Shown: piece after piece, positions 9,924 through 20,236 of the stretch
Layout of the letters: the number at the start of each line of letters is the position of its first letter
Position numbering within the stretch: the stretch's first letter is position 1
Assembly: GCA_031771865.1 (NCBI GenBank)
Contig: JASISA010000022.1
Coordinates: 620,001-684,000 of the forward strand
DNA length: 64,000 nt
DNA from: Nothophaeocryptopus gaeumannii
Taxonomy: Eukaryota; Ascomycota; Dothideomycetes; Mycosphaerellales; Mycosphaerellaceae
Direction: 5' to 3'
Translations under genes and position numbers: made by a program
Notes under the pieces: model-generated
The model's database searches: none
Told to the model about the DNA's origin: nothing
Seen by the model: only the letters and a program-made list of their open reading frames with translations

Positions 9924-11650
9924 ATGCCTCCCAAGAAGGCGACCAGAAAGGCCTCTACCACCGCGCAGCAAGAAGAAGCGCACGGCTACGAGTTCGGAGG
10001 ACCGTGAGTGTTCACTTCTTCCTCATCCTTGTCATCATACTCATACCCATCATCATCACTTTCCACGCGTCGCCAACTCACCCTCATACTCACACCCACA
10101 CTCACACTCACACTCATACTGACGGTGACTAGCATTGGCGCGGCTCTCATCTCTTTTGGCCTCCCCGTCGGCTGCTACGCCTTCGCCTTTCTCTGCAACG
10201 ACGTCTCCGGCTGCCCGGCCCCATCGCTGCTCTCCCCCGGCAAGCTGTTCACTCCTTCGACGCTCTCGAACAAAGCCCCGTGGCTGCATGCCCTCGACAC
10301 ACTCAAGGCCGACGTGGGATGGCCCGGCTGGACTGGCTTGATCAACATTGAAGCTGTCCTGGGCACTGCGTTTTGGTATGCCCTGTCCCTGCTCCTGTGG
10401 GCACTCTTGCCCGCGCAAGAGGTCGAGGGGACCGAGTTGAGGACTGGTGGGAAGCTGAAGTATCGCTTCAATGGTATTCTTCCTCAACCTGGTCGCCATC
10501 ACTTGGAAAAGTAATGCTAACTGGTACCCAGCCTTCCTCTCTGCCGTCACCATCATGATCGCATGCGCCGCCGGCACCTGGGTGCGCGGGCCTGACTTTC
10601 AAGTCTGGACTTTCATTAATCGCAACTACATCCAGCTGCTCACGTGCAACATCCTCGTTGCCTATGCCCTCGCCTTCTTCGTCTACGTCAAGTCTTTCCA
10701 GGTCGAGGCTGGAAATAAGGAATTGCGCGAGCTGGCTGCTGGTGGACATAGTGGAAACCTCATCTACGATTGGTACATCGGTCGCGAGCTGAATCCGCGC
10801 ATCACCACACCTTTCATTGGCCAAGTCGATATCAAGAGTTTCATGGAGCTGAGACCGGGCATGCTGGGCTGGGTCATGATGGACCTTGCTTTTATGGCGA
10901 AGCAGTACAAGAGTTACGGCTACGTCACGGATTCGATGCGTAAGTTGGGAGACATCTACATAGCGCGACTTATGCTGACTCGATCCAGTCATTGTCACCT
11001 TTTCGCAGGCCTTCTATGTCTTTGACGCACTTTACTGGGAGCCCGCCATCCTCACGACAATGGATCTCACGACCGACGGCTTCGGCTTCATGCTTGCTTT
11101 TGGCGATCTCGTCTGGGTACCATTTGTCTATTCCATTGATGCTCGTTACCTCAGTGTCCACCCAGTGGTCCTCGGCCCACTCTGGGTGATGATCATTCTG
11201 GGTCTCCAAGGCGCAGGCTACTACATCTTCCGCGCAGCCAACGGCGAGAAAAACACGTTCCGCAACAACCCAGACGACCCATTTGTCCAACATCTCGAAT
11301 ACATTCAGACCAAGACTGGCTCCCGTCTGCTGACTACTGGCTGGTGGGGAACAGCTCGACACATCAACTATCTCGGCGACTGGTTGATGAGCTGGGCGTA
11401 TTGCCTTCCTACGCTCGCTGCGGGCTATAAGATTGTTCCCACCATCTTGTATGAGGGTACACGGTTGGTCAGCACGGATGGGATGAAAGGCGCCGCTATC
11501 CCGATTACATACTTTTACATGCTGTACTTTGCCATCTTGCTCATTCATCGTGAGATGAGGGATGAGGCGAAATGCAGGAGAAAGTATGGCGAGGATTGGG
11601 AGAAATATTGTGACCTTGTGCGATGGAGGATTGTACCTGGCATTTATTAG
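9924..11650 (+). CDS. ERG24: Sterol C-14 reductase (delta-14 reductase)
   Basis: Four exons: 9924-10003, 10133-10473, 10532-10939, 10989-11650; 496 residues. The three introns (129, 58 and 49 bp) have GTGAGT, GTATTC and GTAAGT donors and CAG/TAG acceptors; every join keeps the frame and restores conserved peptide (GGP-IGAAL, YRFN-AFLSAV, DSM-LIVTFSQ). The enzyme reduces the C14=C15 bond of the sterol after CYP51 demethylation, using NADPH in the ER membrane. ERG4/ERG24 signatures are present: LIYDWYIGRELNPR, FDALYWEPAILTTMD, ARHINYLGDWLMSW and the C-terminal HREMRDEAKCRRKYGEDWEKYC with the GIY end. Several hydrophobic helices span the chain. It is the target of morpholine-class antifungals in this family. 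Confidence 0.96.
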
Positions 11651-11899
11651 ACGACTGGATATAATTCGGCGTGAGTTAGCGATGCCGGATCACTTGTCTT
11701 GCGGGTCGCCGTGTGTATGTCTGAAGTAATTAACGAACACGCATGGCCAGCGAATGCTCGTCTTCTTTTTCGGCGGCGTACTTTGAGAAAAGAACAACAT
11801 CCTCCGACCGATGGAATAGAAGTTCAAGCTAACAGGAGACTGCAGGACAGACTCGATCATGTCCAATCCTTGGCAGCAAATACATAAAACTACTTCCCC

Positions 11900-13011
11900 T
11901 CACAAGCCCATATTCCAGTTCTTCTTCGGCGCATTCTGATCCAAACCCGCCCTCCACCTTTCATCCTTGTGCATCCCCGTATCCCAAATCTTGCCCTTGT
12001 CCACGCCTTCATTCGGAGCAAAGGGATCATACCTCCTCTCATCCACTTTGTCAAAGCTCACGGTCCCCGCGGCGGAATCCTGTAGGCCTCCAATCCAGGA
12101 GCTGAGTTTCTGCCATCTGACGTGATATGATCAGCCTAGCAATCGAATGTGGCATGGACATTATTGAGAAGGGGATGAAGGCTAAGGCTTACACCGTCGG
12201 TGATTTTCTCCCCTTGGCAATGAAAAGTGTTCGTTTTACAGTCCCACTCTTCAAATGCATCACCGCGGGTTCCTTTAACGCCACGATATCGAAGTCTTGG
12301 AACCCCGCTGCCTTGTATAAATCTCTCATCTCCTCCGGAGTGAAGCCGTTGCGTTTGATCGTATGTTGCATATGCGGAAAATTCCCCCTCTCCCCAGAAG
12401 TATCGTGATCCTTTTTCTCGTCAAAGGGAAGGAAATCCACAATCACCAATACGCCCGTGGAAGGTTTGAGTCGTTCGCAAAGTCGTTTTAATGCCAGATC
12501 AGGATATTCAAAGTGGTGAAATCCAAGGCCTATGACAGCCATGTCAAACCCGTAGAAATCAGGACCCTGCAGTTCCGCATCGGCGACTTGTTCTTTGGAA
12601 CATAGATTCCCTACGACGGCATGTGCTTGCTCCTCGGATAGTCCGGAAGACCGTGCCGCTTCGTTATATTTCTCCACCATGTTTTCGGAGATGTCAATGC
12701 CGCGGATTGTGTGCACCGAAGGGCCTAGGGCTTTGGTAATGGCTCCCGTGCCGCAGGCATAGTCCAGAAGACGGACATCTTGTCGTCCTGGAGCGAGAGA
12801 TTGATCGGCCCAGGAGCAGCCGAACCAGTCTTTGCGGGCTTGTAAAGCAGTGGCAACTTGGTTGGCGAGGTCCACTTGCCAAGGCTGGGAAAGGTATGAA
12901 GCGGCTAGGTTGCTGTGGGATGTCAGACGATTGAACGGAGGACTTGAGGAGGGTGAGAATGCAAAGTACTTACTCAAAAGCCGTCCTGTTGGCTTCTGTG
13001 AAGGCGGACAT
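11900..13011 (-). CDS. SAM-dependent class I methyltransferase
   Basis: Three exons read down from ATG 13011: 13011-12974, 12912-12195 and 12109-11900; 321 residues. Intron 1 (61 bp) has GTAAGT, a CTGAC branch and CACAG. Intron 2 (85 bp) has GTGTAAG and GGCAG and removes an in-frame TAA at 12191-12189. The Rossmann motif I is RLLDYACGTGAITKAL, followed by GIDISENMVEKY (motif Post-I) and a FDMAVIGLGFHHFEYP segment (motif II region), typical of UbiE/Coq5-like or small-molecule methyltransferases. The substrate cannot be inferred. The third exon adds 69 residues rich in Trp, Asp and Lys, ending KKNWNMGL. It is predicted from splice signals and coding character only; without it the enzyme would stop at ...KSPTV. 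Confidence 0.78.
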
Positions 13012-13475
13012 GGTTAGAGCTGTGTAAACGGGAGGGAGCAGGAGAATGAGAGCAAGCTTGCGCGGATGTAAAAAGGCGTGACCGTTGAATCGTAGCGACG
13101 ACAACGCTGAATCAATTGTTCCTGAGTTTCTTTTATGAGACTGGGCGACAGTGACAGTATGTTGCCTTGATGTCTCCGATTGTAGTAGCGTCGGGATCAT
13201 CAGAGCGGCGCGGTGGAGGAGTCCAAATGCAGGCACGCGAAAGTCTCCGGCTGGCCGGGCTTGGAAGCGGAACTTTCCTAGCTGATGAGTACACGACAGA
13301 AGGGAGTGGTAGTCATGGAGGTCAATCAGTTTCCACTGGATACCGACTTAATCACTGCAGTTCTCACGTTGAGAGATAAAGCTACGTGTACCTGTATTTC
13401 TCGGAGAAATATTGATCCCATTCATTTAAGCCTGAGGTACGAACATGAGTGTGAATGCAAGCGACTTACATGATC
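13012..13475. other. Intergenic, methyltransferase promoter
   Basis: About 460 bp between the methyltransferase start and the 3' end of the next minus-strand gene. No gene or clear regulatory motif seen. Confidence 0.4.
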
Positions 13476-15233
13476 TCAATCGGTATCGCCACGCTCCGCC
13501 AGCCATTTCTGAGTCCGATGGAGTTGCTCGCGAGATCGCTTGATGCCGTCCTCTCTCCTCTTCCTCTCATCGTCCACAATCTTCCGTGCCTCGGCGACGT
13601 TCTCTGGTAGGCCAAGTGCAAAGTCGTTCAACTTCTGCAAGCACTTCTCCGATTCTTCGACCCAAAACTTAGCCTTTTCAACTTTGAATGAGGTATCTGG
13701 TCGACCGAGAGACTTGATACCAGTGGCCGCTTCGAACGTCTTGCCAGGACAAAGACGCTCTGCATCCACCTGGGAAGCAGAATAGGCCTTTTCGCAAATC
13801 GCTGCCTTTTGCAAGGCATGACGGTGCTGTGTTTCGAAATGCCGTGCTGATTCAGTGTCATCGTTCTCTTTGTACGGTCTTGCATAATTCACATTGCGCT
13901 GAACGGCTTGGCGTGCTCCCTGCATGTCGACTCGCATCGCTTCAAGCTCCCACAGTGGCAAGTCAACGTCTCTCTGGCACTGGCCTCCAGGACATCTCTT
14001 CTCCATATTCGCCTTGGCTTTTGTGAGGTCGTCTGCATTTCGCTCCGCTATCTCTTCGGCTTGCCACAACTCGTATCGTGCAACCCATTCGGCGTCGAGA
14101 CTCGTTGCTTTTGCGACAGCTTCAGTGTGCCTTTGTATGTCATAATCAGAATGTCTCGACCAGCTCACACATTGCTTCACCTTTCGCAATGGTTCTTGCG
14201 CTCTGTCTCTCGCCCTCTGAACGGCGTACTTGCGGGCTTTGTCCACCAAGAATCCATCCGCATTGAAGCTGTTTGGCCATCCGTTCTGCTGATAAAGAGG
14301 TCTTAGGTCCTCTGGTTTCATCCACTCTTGACCAGTGTACTCTCCTTGACCAGGCAATTCTTTGAGCTCACGATACCATCGATTCACATCTCGAAGAACA
14401 TCACTGGCATCTCGACTGCGGCAAAGGTCCAGACTATTCTGGTTCTTGATGTTCAGAGCTCTCTGACGTTCCCAGTCTGAGAGCTCTTCAACGACTTCGA
14501 AACCCTCATCGAACTCAACGTCGTCAGCCTGATCGACGTGGAGATCATCGACTTCGTCTTGCCCAAGGTCATCATCGCTTTCCCAGTGTTCGCTACTACC
14601 GTCAGAGCCAGCATCCTCCGCTGCTTCCTGTTCATCGCTTCCGCCCCAGCTGCTGGAACCGCTGTCGCCCCAATTACTTGGCTCCTGTTGTGCGTCACTT
14701 GCGAAGTCTCCGTACCAGGCACGACAGAAGAATGGGTCAGTCGTATGTCGCTGAATCTGATCAGCAATCCAAATACGATGCTGCCTGGCGTCATATACTA
14801 TGATCGGTGAATGGTTTCCACAATTGGACAACGGTGTATACCATGGCCTCATGTACAATCCAGCTTCATCATCAAAGTTGACGTCAGGGTTTCTGTTCCA
14901 AGGGTCTGCGTAGAAAGGGTCTCGTACTCGCTTGACGTCTAATGCTCTCATCTGATTGAAGAAAGCGCCGCCTTGGAAGAAGTCTCGAGCGTCGGCTTCT
15001 ACTGCATCGATGTATGGCAGGATACTGTAGAGGTAGATGATGGCCGGGTCCAATTGTTGTTTCTCGTATTCGCTGCGCACGTGGTCGATATTGTGTGGGC
15101 CAAGAATGATGCCTTCGGGTTGGACATATTGCATTTCTGCCAGTGTTTGGTAGATTGCAAGCATGAGGTCGGCGACTTCGTGGAGGCGTGCTTTCTGCTC
15201 TGCGGGCAAATCAATGCCCTCTACTTGTGCCAT
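13476..15233 (-). CDS. Conserved-looking hypothetical protein, 585 aa
   Basis: Single exon from ATG 15233 to stop at 13476. I do not recognise the family. Residues ~1-180 look globular, with a helical N-terminus (LHEVADLMLAIYQTLAEM) and a Trp/Tyr/Pro-rich stretch (DPWNRNPDVNFDDEAGLYM). Residues ~195-280 are strongly acidic (Glu/Asp/Ser) and probably disordered. Residues ~290-585 are a helical, charged region rich in Ala, Glu, Arg and Trp, with coiled-coil-like heptads and a few Cys (CPGGQC, ERLCPG). There is no signal peptide and no membrane segment, so it is likely intracellular. Confidence 0.65.
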   Translation of the reverse strand: MAQVEGIDLPAEQKARLHEVADLMLAIYQTLAEMQYVQPEGIILGPHNIDHVRSEYEKQQLDPAIIYLYSILPYIDAVEADARDFFQGGAFFNQMRALDVKRVRDPFYADPWNRNPDVNFDDEAGLYMRPWYTPLSNCGNHSPIIVYDARQHRIWIADQIQRHTTDPFFCRAWYGDFASDAQQEPSNWGDSGSSSWGGSDEQEAAEDAGSDGSSEHWESDDDLGQDEVDDLHVDQADDVEFDEGFEVVEELSDWERQRALNIKNQNSLDLCRSRDASDVLRDVNRWYRELKELPGQGEYTGQEWMKPEDLRPLYQQNGWPNSFNADGFLVDKARKYAVQRARDRAQEPLRKVKQCVSWSRHSDYDIQRHTEAVAKATSLDAEWVARYELWQAEEIAERNADDLTKAKANMEKRCPGGQCQRDVDLPLWELEAMRVDMQGARQAVQRNVNYARPYKENDDTESARHFETQHRHALQKAAICEKAYSASQVDAERLCPGKTFEAATGIKSLGRPDTSFKVEKAKFWVEESEKCLQKLNDFALGLPENVAEARKIVDDERKRREDGIKRSREQLHRTQKWLAERGDTD

Positions 15234-15722
15234 TTGGAATGATGGACGGGCTGATATTACAAATGCTGTTCGACTCTTGTTCTAGACGGAAGTAAAAGAC
15301 ACTCGAGGAAAGACGTGAAGGCGGATGACTTTGGTAACCTCAGGCTGCGGCAGGCGGGCAGGCAACAGGGGATTGGCGGGCAGGGATCGCGTTCCTTCGA
15401 CCCCTTTCAACTTTGACGCATCTCCGCGACTTTTGACTCCACGCCAATTCTCCTTGATCAGCCGAAGGGCCGTTCACTCACTCACCTCACTTCTTCACAT
15501 GTCTGTCTTACCTGCGGGCACTTCTGCTCCCCGCTGCTCCTGTTCTTGAAGGGCTCCCCTCCTGCCCAACCTTGATTTGCGAGCTTCCAATCGTATCACG
15601 CAAGTGAGCTGAAGATAGATCATGGTCTCCAATCGGCGTTAAAGAACTGCGAGAATCTTTCCCTCTGACACGCTCATTCTGATCCTCATCAGATGTTCCA
15701 AGAAAGCACATCGAACCTCTTC
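15234..15722. other. Intergenic, about 490 bp
   Basis: Promoter of the 585-residue gene and 3' UTR of the TPP1-like gene. CT-rich stretches; nothing else seen. Confidence 0.4.
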
Positions 15723-18700
15723 TTAGCTCTGCGACGCGTTTGCGGCTTCCCAAAAGCGTTGCCGCTTCCAGGGCGAATCTTCAAGTAGTCGTGGCAGAGT
15801 ACGCCAATCTCGCTTTCCATTTCTTGCATTTCCATCAAGCTGGCGTTCGTGTCTGTCTCCGGTCGGGGACTGTTTACGATTAGCCTCTATGCTCTGTGCT
15901 GACTCAGGCGGGTTTTCGTGCCTACGATGGCTCGCACTGTCCCCATTTGTCGTTCGCAGGGACATTCTTTCCTCATGCGCAAGCGTGCGAGAAGACAAAG
16001 CGAATTGTGTCGCTGGAGACAACAGCTGCGCGTCGGGAAACGCTCGGCGAGCGACCTCAAGCATCATGTGCTTGTTGACCTCAGGACGTTCCTCTGGATG
16101 GCGTTTCGTGTATTGCGCCGCGAGATCTCCCAAACCGTAAGTCTTTTTTCTGAACTTTGTCGCATCCTCAATATGAACGTAACTATCCTGTAGCCTGTGG
16201 TACCGTCAGTGAACGTTCGATGTTTTACAATCGAGAGTGTCGGATATATCTTACCACTGAACCCTCTGTCGCATCGCAACTGCAGCAATGGAGGGCCGCG
16301 ACACAGCTTCCTGGCCCATCAGACGTGAAGACGATAATTGCGGAGCCTGCTGTGCGGTGCCCTTTTCGACCAGTCCTTTCTTGAGCTTCAATGTTGCCCC
16401 TGGAAATGCTTTTGCAGCGGCCTCTCGAAGAGTGCGCTTGTTCAGACCCTTTTCCCCAGGATATGACTCGAGGTATCTCCCTACCAGCCTTCCAAAAGAC
16501 AGTTGATTCTGCTCTGCACCCACAGCGTAGTTTTCTTGAAGCCTGTAACAAAATTAGCGCTCGATAGCAATGGCGATATGACGTTACTGACCACTGCGTC
16601 CTTCGGTTCAAACGATCCTGAAAGCTCAGCCCAGGCGAAGAAGGTTCACCAATCACAGTACCAACACCATCCGGATCCTTCTGTGATGATGAGGAAGCGA
16701 TCTCGGCCGCTGGACCCAGTGGTGAGGTGGCCAGCTTAACGCGCGACGCAAAGCGAGCGGAATTACCGATTTCGGCTCTAGGAAAGGCGCATTTTAGCAC
16801 ATCTAGGAGTTCCTCACGAGTGATTGGTTTCCTTCTTTCCTCGGAATGCTGCATATCATAAATTGAGATTACAGTGTTGATCCCAACGCCAGCGGAAGAG
16901 GTCGGTCTGTACTTTGCCCTCATCCATCTTATTCTCTGATCCCGGAGCTTCGCGGGAGGAGAGCGATTGGTAGTGGCGAATGCCTCGGCCGTTGCTGGAG
17001 AGTTTGATCGTAGCGCCAGAGTCGCACCCAGACCAGTGGGATTGAACTCAGCAGGGGCGGTGTCAGCAGGGCCGGTAGAACGAACAGAATACAGAGTGCC
17101 AGCTGTGACGTGGGAATCTGGCCATACTTGTTGTGCTGCATCGAGAAGATCGGCTCCCATGAGCTCACTGTCCTCTGGATGATCATCTTTGTACCGAGCG
17201 ACAAGCGTAGAGATCTTAGACTTGTCACGGCGATCCAGAATGTAATTGTGCGTGAGCCAATCCTTCCTCCTCTCGATATCCATGAAGTGTTTCCTAGCGA
17301 GTCTGTGCTGTTCCATGGGATTCACAGGCGCCTTTTGCCTCACGCTGCTTGTTACAACCGTTCTGTCTTCAACAGCAAGAGATCCGTATGATAGAGAAAG
17401 GGGCTTGTCGCTCTGGGTCGACTTGTGCGATGGCTGCCATGGAGACAAAATCTTGCCCGTGGCAAGGCCTGAAGGCTGTGCAGTTGATATTGGCAGGGCG
17501 TCATGGACGCGATTCCATGGCCCTGCGAGCGATCTATGCCTTTGCTCAGGAGTTGTTCCTTGTGTCGACATTTCTGACGACCGTGAGGCGACGGGGCCAT
17601 GGTCAGACGCCTCATCGCGAAGACGCTTTCGGGACGCCACTAGAGAAATTGATGCTTGTTGCTCATGAGAGACTGCTGAATTCTGGAGGCCTTGCGAGTG
17701 TGTTTCCCACCTTGACGGTAAAATTGAAGATGGCTGCGAAAGATTTGACGGCGATTCAAGCAAAGGTCTGCTAACCGCAGGGGACATCCTCCTGGAAGGA
17801 TGGGTTGGAAGTCCAGTCACCGGATTAACGCCGTCATGGGTTACTCGACGCTGGTGGTGCAGCACCTTTCGAGCAGAGTCTAGGGCTTGTTCCTGCAAAT
17901 CAGTCCGAGGTTCGATGCTTTCGAGCTCTGGTGCATCGAACTTAGGACGAGGAGGCAGTACGTGCTGGGTCTCAGGCAGCCTCTGCACAGGTCTACGTGG
18001 CGATTCTCGAACAGGCAGCGGTCGCGGAGGTGCAACTTCGAGCTCGTCGTCTTGGGGAGTACCTCGAACAACACTGCCAATCGCGCTTGATGGAGGTATG
18101 CCAGACTTCCGTGATTGGGAGGGCGACTGCGAGGGCGGCCATTCTGTCTCAGAAAACGGTTCATCAGAGTCTGAGCTGGGAGAGTGATCCCTCGACACAT
18201 CAGAGCCTGGTGCTGGTTCGTGCGCCGGAACGGACCTCTGGGACAAGACCATATCGGGCTCTGCCTTTGGTTCTTCGACGTTCCAACTTTTCAAGAGCTC
18301 GACAGGAACATTTGGCCAAGGAAACTTCTTGCCAGGAATCGACGGCAGCCATGAAGAAGGGTGTTCAAGCAGCTTCCGCTGACTAGCTGGCACCTTTCGC
18401 CTGCGATACTCAAACAGGCGCGCAGTGGCTGAAGGAGACGAGCGCATCGGTAGTGCAGGTCGGGCGGAGTGCGCTGGCTGAGCCGACGGCGGCGCCGGAC
18501 TGGTTAGTGGCACAGATTGCCTGACTGCTCCTTCTGCTGCGTTGGCTTGCGGGCTCTGCGAATGTTTCCGTGAGCCAGCCTTCGAGCGCTGAGGCTCCGA
18601 AGCCAGTAAAGCTCTGCTATTGTTCTGCAGCGGCATTCGACCGCTGCCAAGTGGATCCACGCGAGTCGATCGTTGTGTCTGCATTGAATCTGTTGGTTCT

Positions 18701-19572
18701 GCTGGCGCCGCTATAGCCTGCTTAGCTAGTACGGACTTCGCACTCATTAGTTCAAGAAGCACCTTGCTACGATTATTGCCAGTCTCGAGTGGTCGCGTGT
18801 CCGATGTATACAATGCTCTTGAAGCTTTCGATACAGGCCGGACCGGAACCTCAAGGTTGATGCCTTGCTCCACTTGAAATCCATCGTCAGCTAGAGTCGG
18901 ACCGCGTGGCTGCTTTCTCTTTGGTATTTGAGACTCGACGATGTTCTCACTGGGGCGAGGCGTGGACCTCACCTCGTCCTGCTCGGCAATAGGAGTCGCC
19001 TCAATTTGAGAACCTAGCTCCGCTTCTTCATCTTGAGCCGCCGGGCCATTTCGTAATTCAGTGATATCTTCGATGAGACTCCGAATATTTTCGTCATCTT
19101 CAACGGGCTGGGGATGGCCAAAGGTTTTCCGCAAGTGATGCTTGTAGTCAATCTCTGCAATCTCGAGCTGCACCCAAGCGTCTGCTGGCCCGTACGAGGT
19201 ACTGATGATTGTGAACGCGTTGAGCTGAAAGACATCGCCTGTCACATGTAATGTGAAGGGCTCTCCAGTCTCTTCCTCAAAAGCAGCACGGGCCTCGTCC
19301 GAAAAGCGCACTCTGATTTTCGTGACTCCATCCGAAATGATGCCAGTGACTGCTTCATCCACGGCGAGAACTTGGATCAGCTGGACTTCGCGCTTCTCAT
19401 TCTCATCTGGAGGCGCAGTGATGCTGCTACGGAAGTTGCTGCCATCGTCACCGAAGCGCGACTCAGGATCGGGCTTTATGCCTTTCGCAATGCTGGACTT
19501 CCAGGCGACGACGGCGGCGATCTCAGACCAAACGAGTTCGGCGAGCCACGCGCTAAGTGACTTCGGAGCCAT
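15723..19572 (-). CDS. Shelterin TPP1/Tpz1-like OB-fold protein with four C-terminal repeats
   Basis: Three exons read down from ATG 19572: 19572-16592, 16542-16255 and 16194-15723; 1246 residues. Both introns (49 and 60 bp) are phase 2, split a Trp codon TG|G, and end TTACAG and CCACAG. Residues ~5-130 resemble the OB fold of TPP1/Tpz1/Est3: SLSAWLAELV, VQLIQVLAV, a GIISDGVTKIRVRFS strand pair, then EETGEPFTL and WVQLEIAEIDY. In other fungi and animals this fold recruits telomerase at chromosome ends. Residues ~135-755 are disordered (Ser/Pro/Arg). Residues ~760-1150 hold four copies of a ~60-residue motif: W-L/M-x3-Y, then Y-x3-H/YPE or similar, then an L-x2-A-x3-FP-x-A helix end. The last two copies each start at an exon border. 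The telomere role is inferred from the fold pattern only. Confidence 0.68.
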
Positions 19573-20236
19573 AATCCCGCGGATGTCGTCGGCGAAAGCG
19601 CATGTCCGGAGATGTTGCTTCTGCGTGTGTGTTTGTCGAAGGTTGCAAGGCGGCTGATGTGCGGGCCGGACACAGTGCGGTGGTCAATTGCTTCACATTG
19701 CTATGAGCAGCGAGCCTGACGAGCCTGAGTGGTAGAAAGACTAGAAAGCTAGAAGGACTAGCTACTGTAGGGACAAGTAAGGTTTGACGTGAAGTGAAGG
19801 CGAAACGCGTGACGCGAGGTGGTGGTGGTGGTCGCCGTTGCTTGCTCGTTGTGTGTCGGGCCGTGCAGCCGACGGGCCGTGAAGCTTGTCGTGCTTGTCG
19901 TGAGTGACGTTGACGTCGACGTGGGCGAGGTAAGCCGCTACATCTCAATGAGGCAAGCAAGCAAGTAGGACACAGCACACAGCACACTGCACACTGCACA
20001 CTGCACACTGTACACTGCATGATCGTCACCGTCACGCCTGGCATACTACTACTACTACATGTACATGCACATGTATATGCATTGATGAGGCAGTAGCCGT
20101 GTACGCACACGTGCTGCTGGTGACTGGTGAGTGGTGACTATAGCATAACATACCAGCTATCTAGGTAATCGATTGGTTGTCGCGGTAGCCCTCCCATAAG
20201 TATGTACGCCGATGCCATACACGCCACATATCAACC
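19573..20236. promoter_or_regulatory. Divergent promoter between the TPP1-like gene and FAB1
   Basis: A 664-bp bidirectional region. It contains a short tandem repeat ACACTGC (CACACTGCACACTGCACACTGC-like) at about 19976-20018, followed by (TAC)n and a near-palindromic ACATGTACATGCACATGTA at about 20056-20076. Promoter role inferred from position. Confidence 0.45.
19976..20019. repeat. 7-bp tandem repeat (unit CACACTG / GCACACT)
   Basis: About six imperfect copies of a CACTGCA-type unit in the divergent promoter. Confidence 0.7.

Noticed and set aside
10008..10514. A 168-codon plus frame covering ERG24 exon 2
   Set aside because: It starts at a GTG inside intron 1 and runs through the donor of intron 2; only its middle is ERG24 exon 2.
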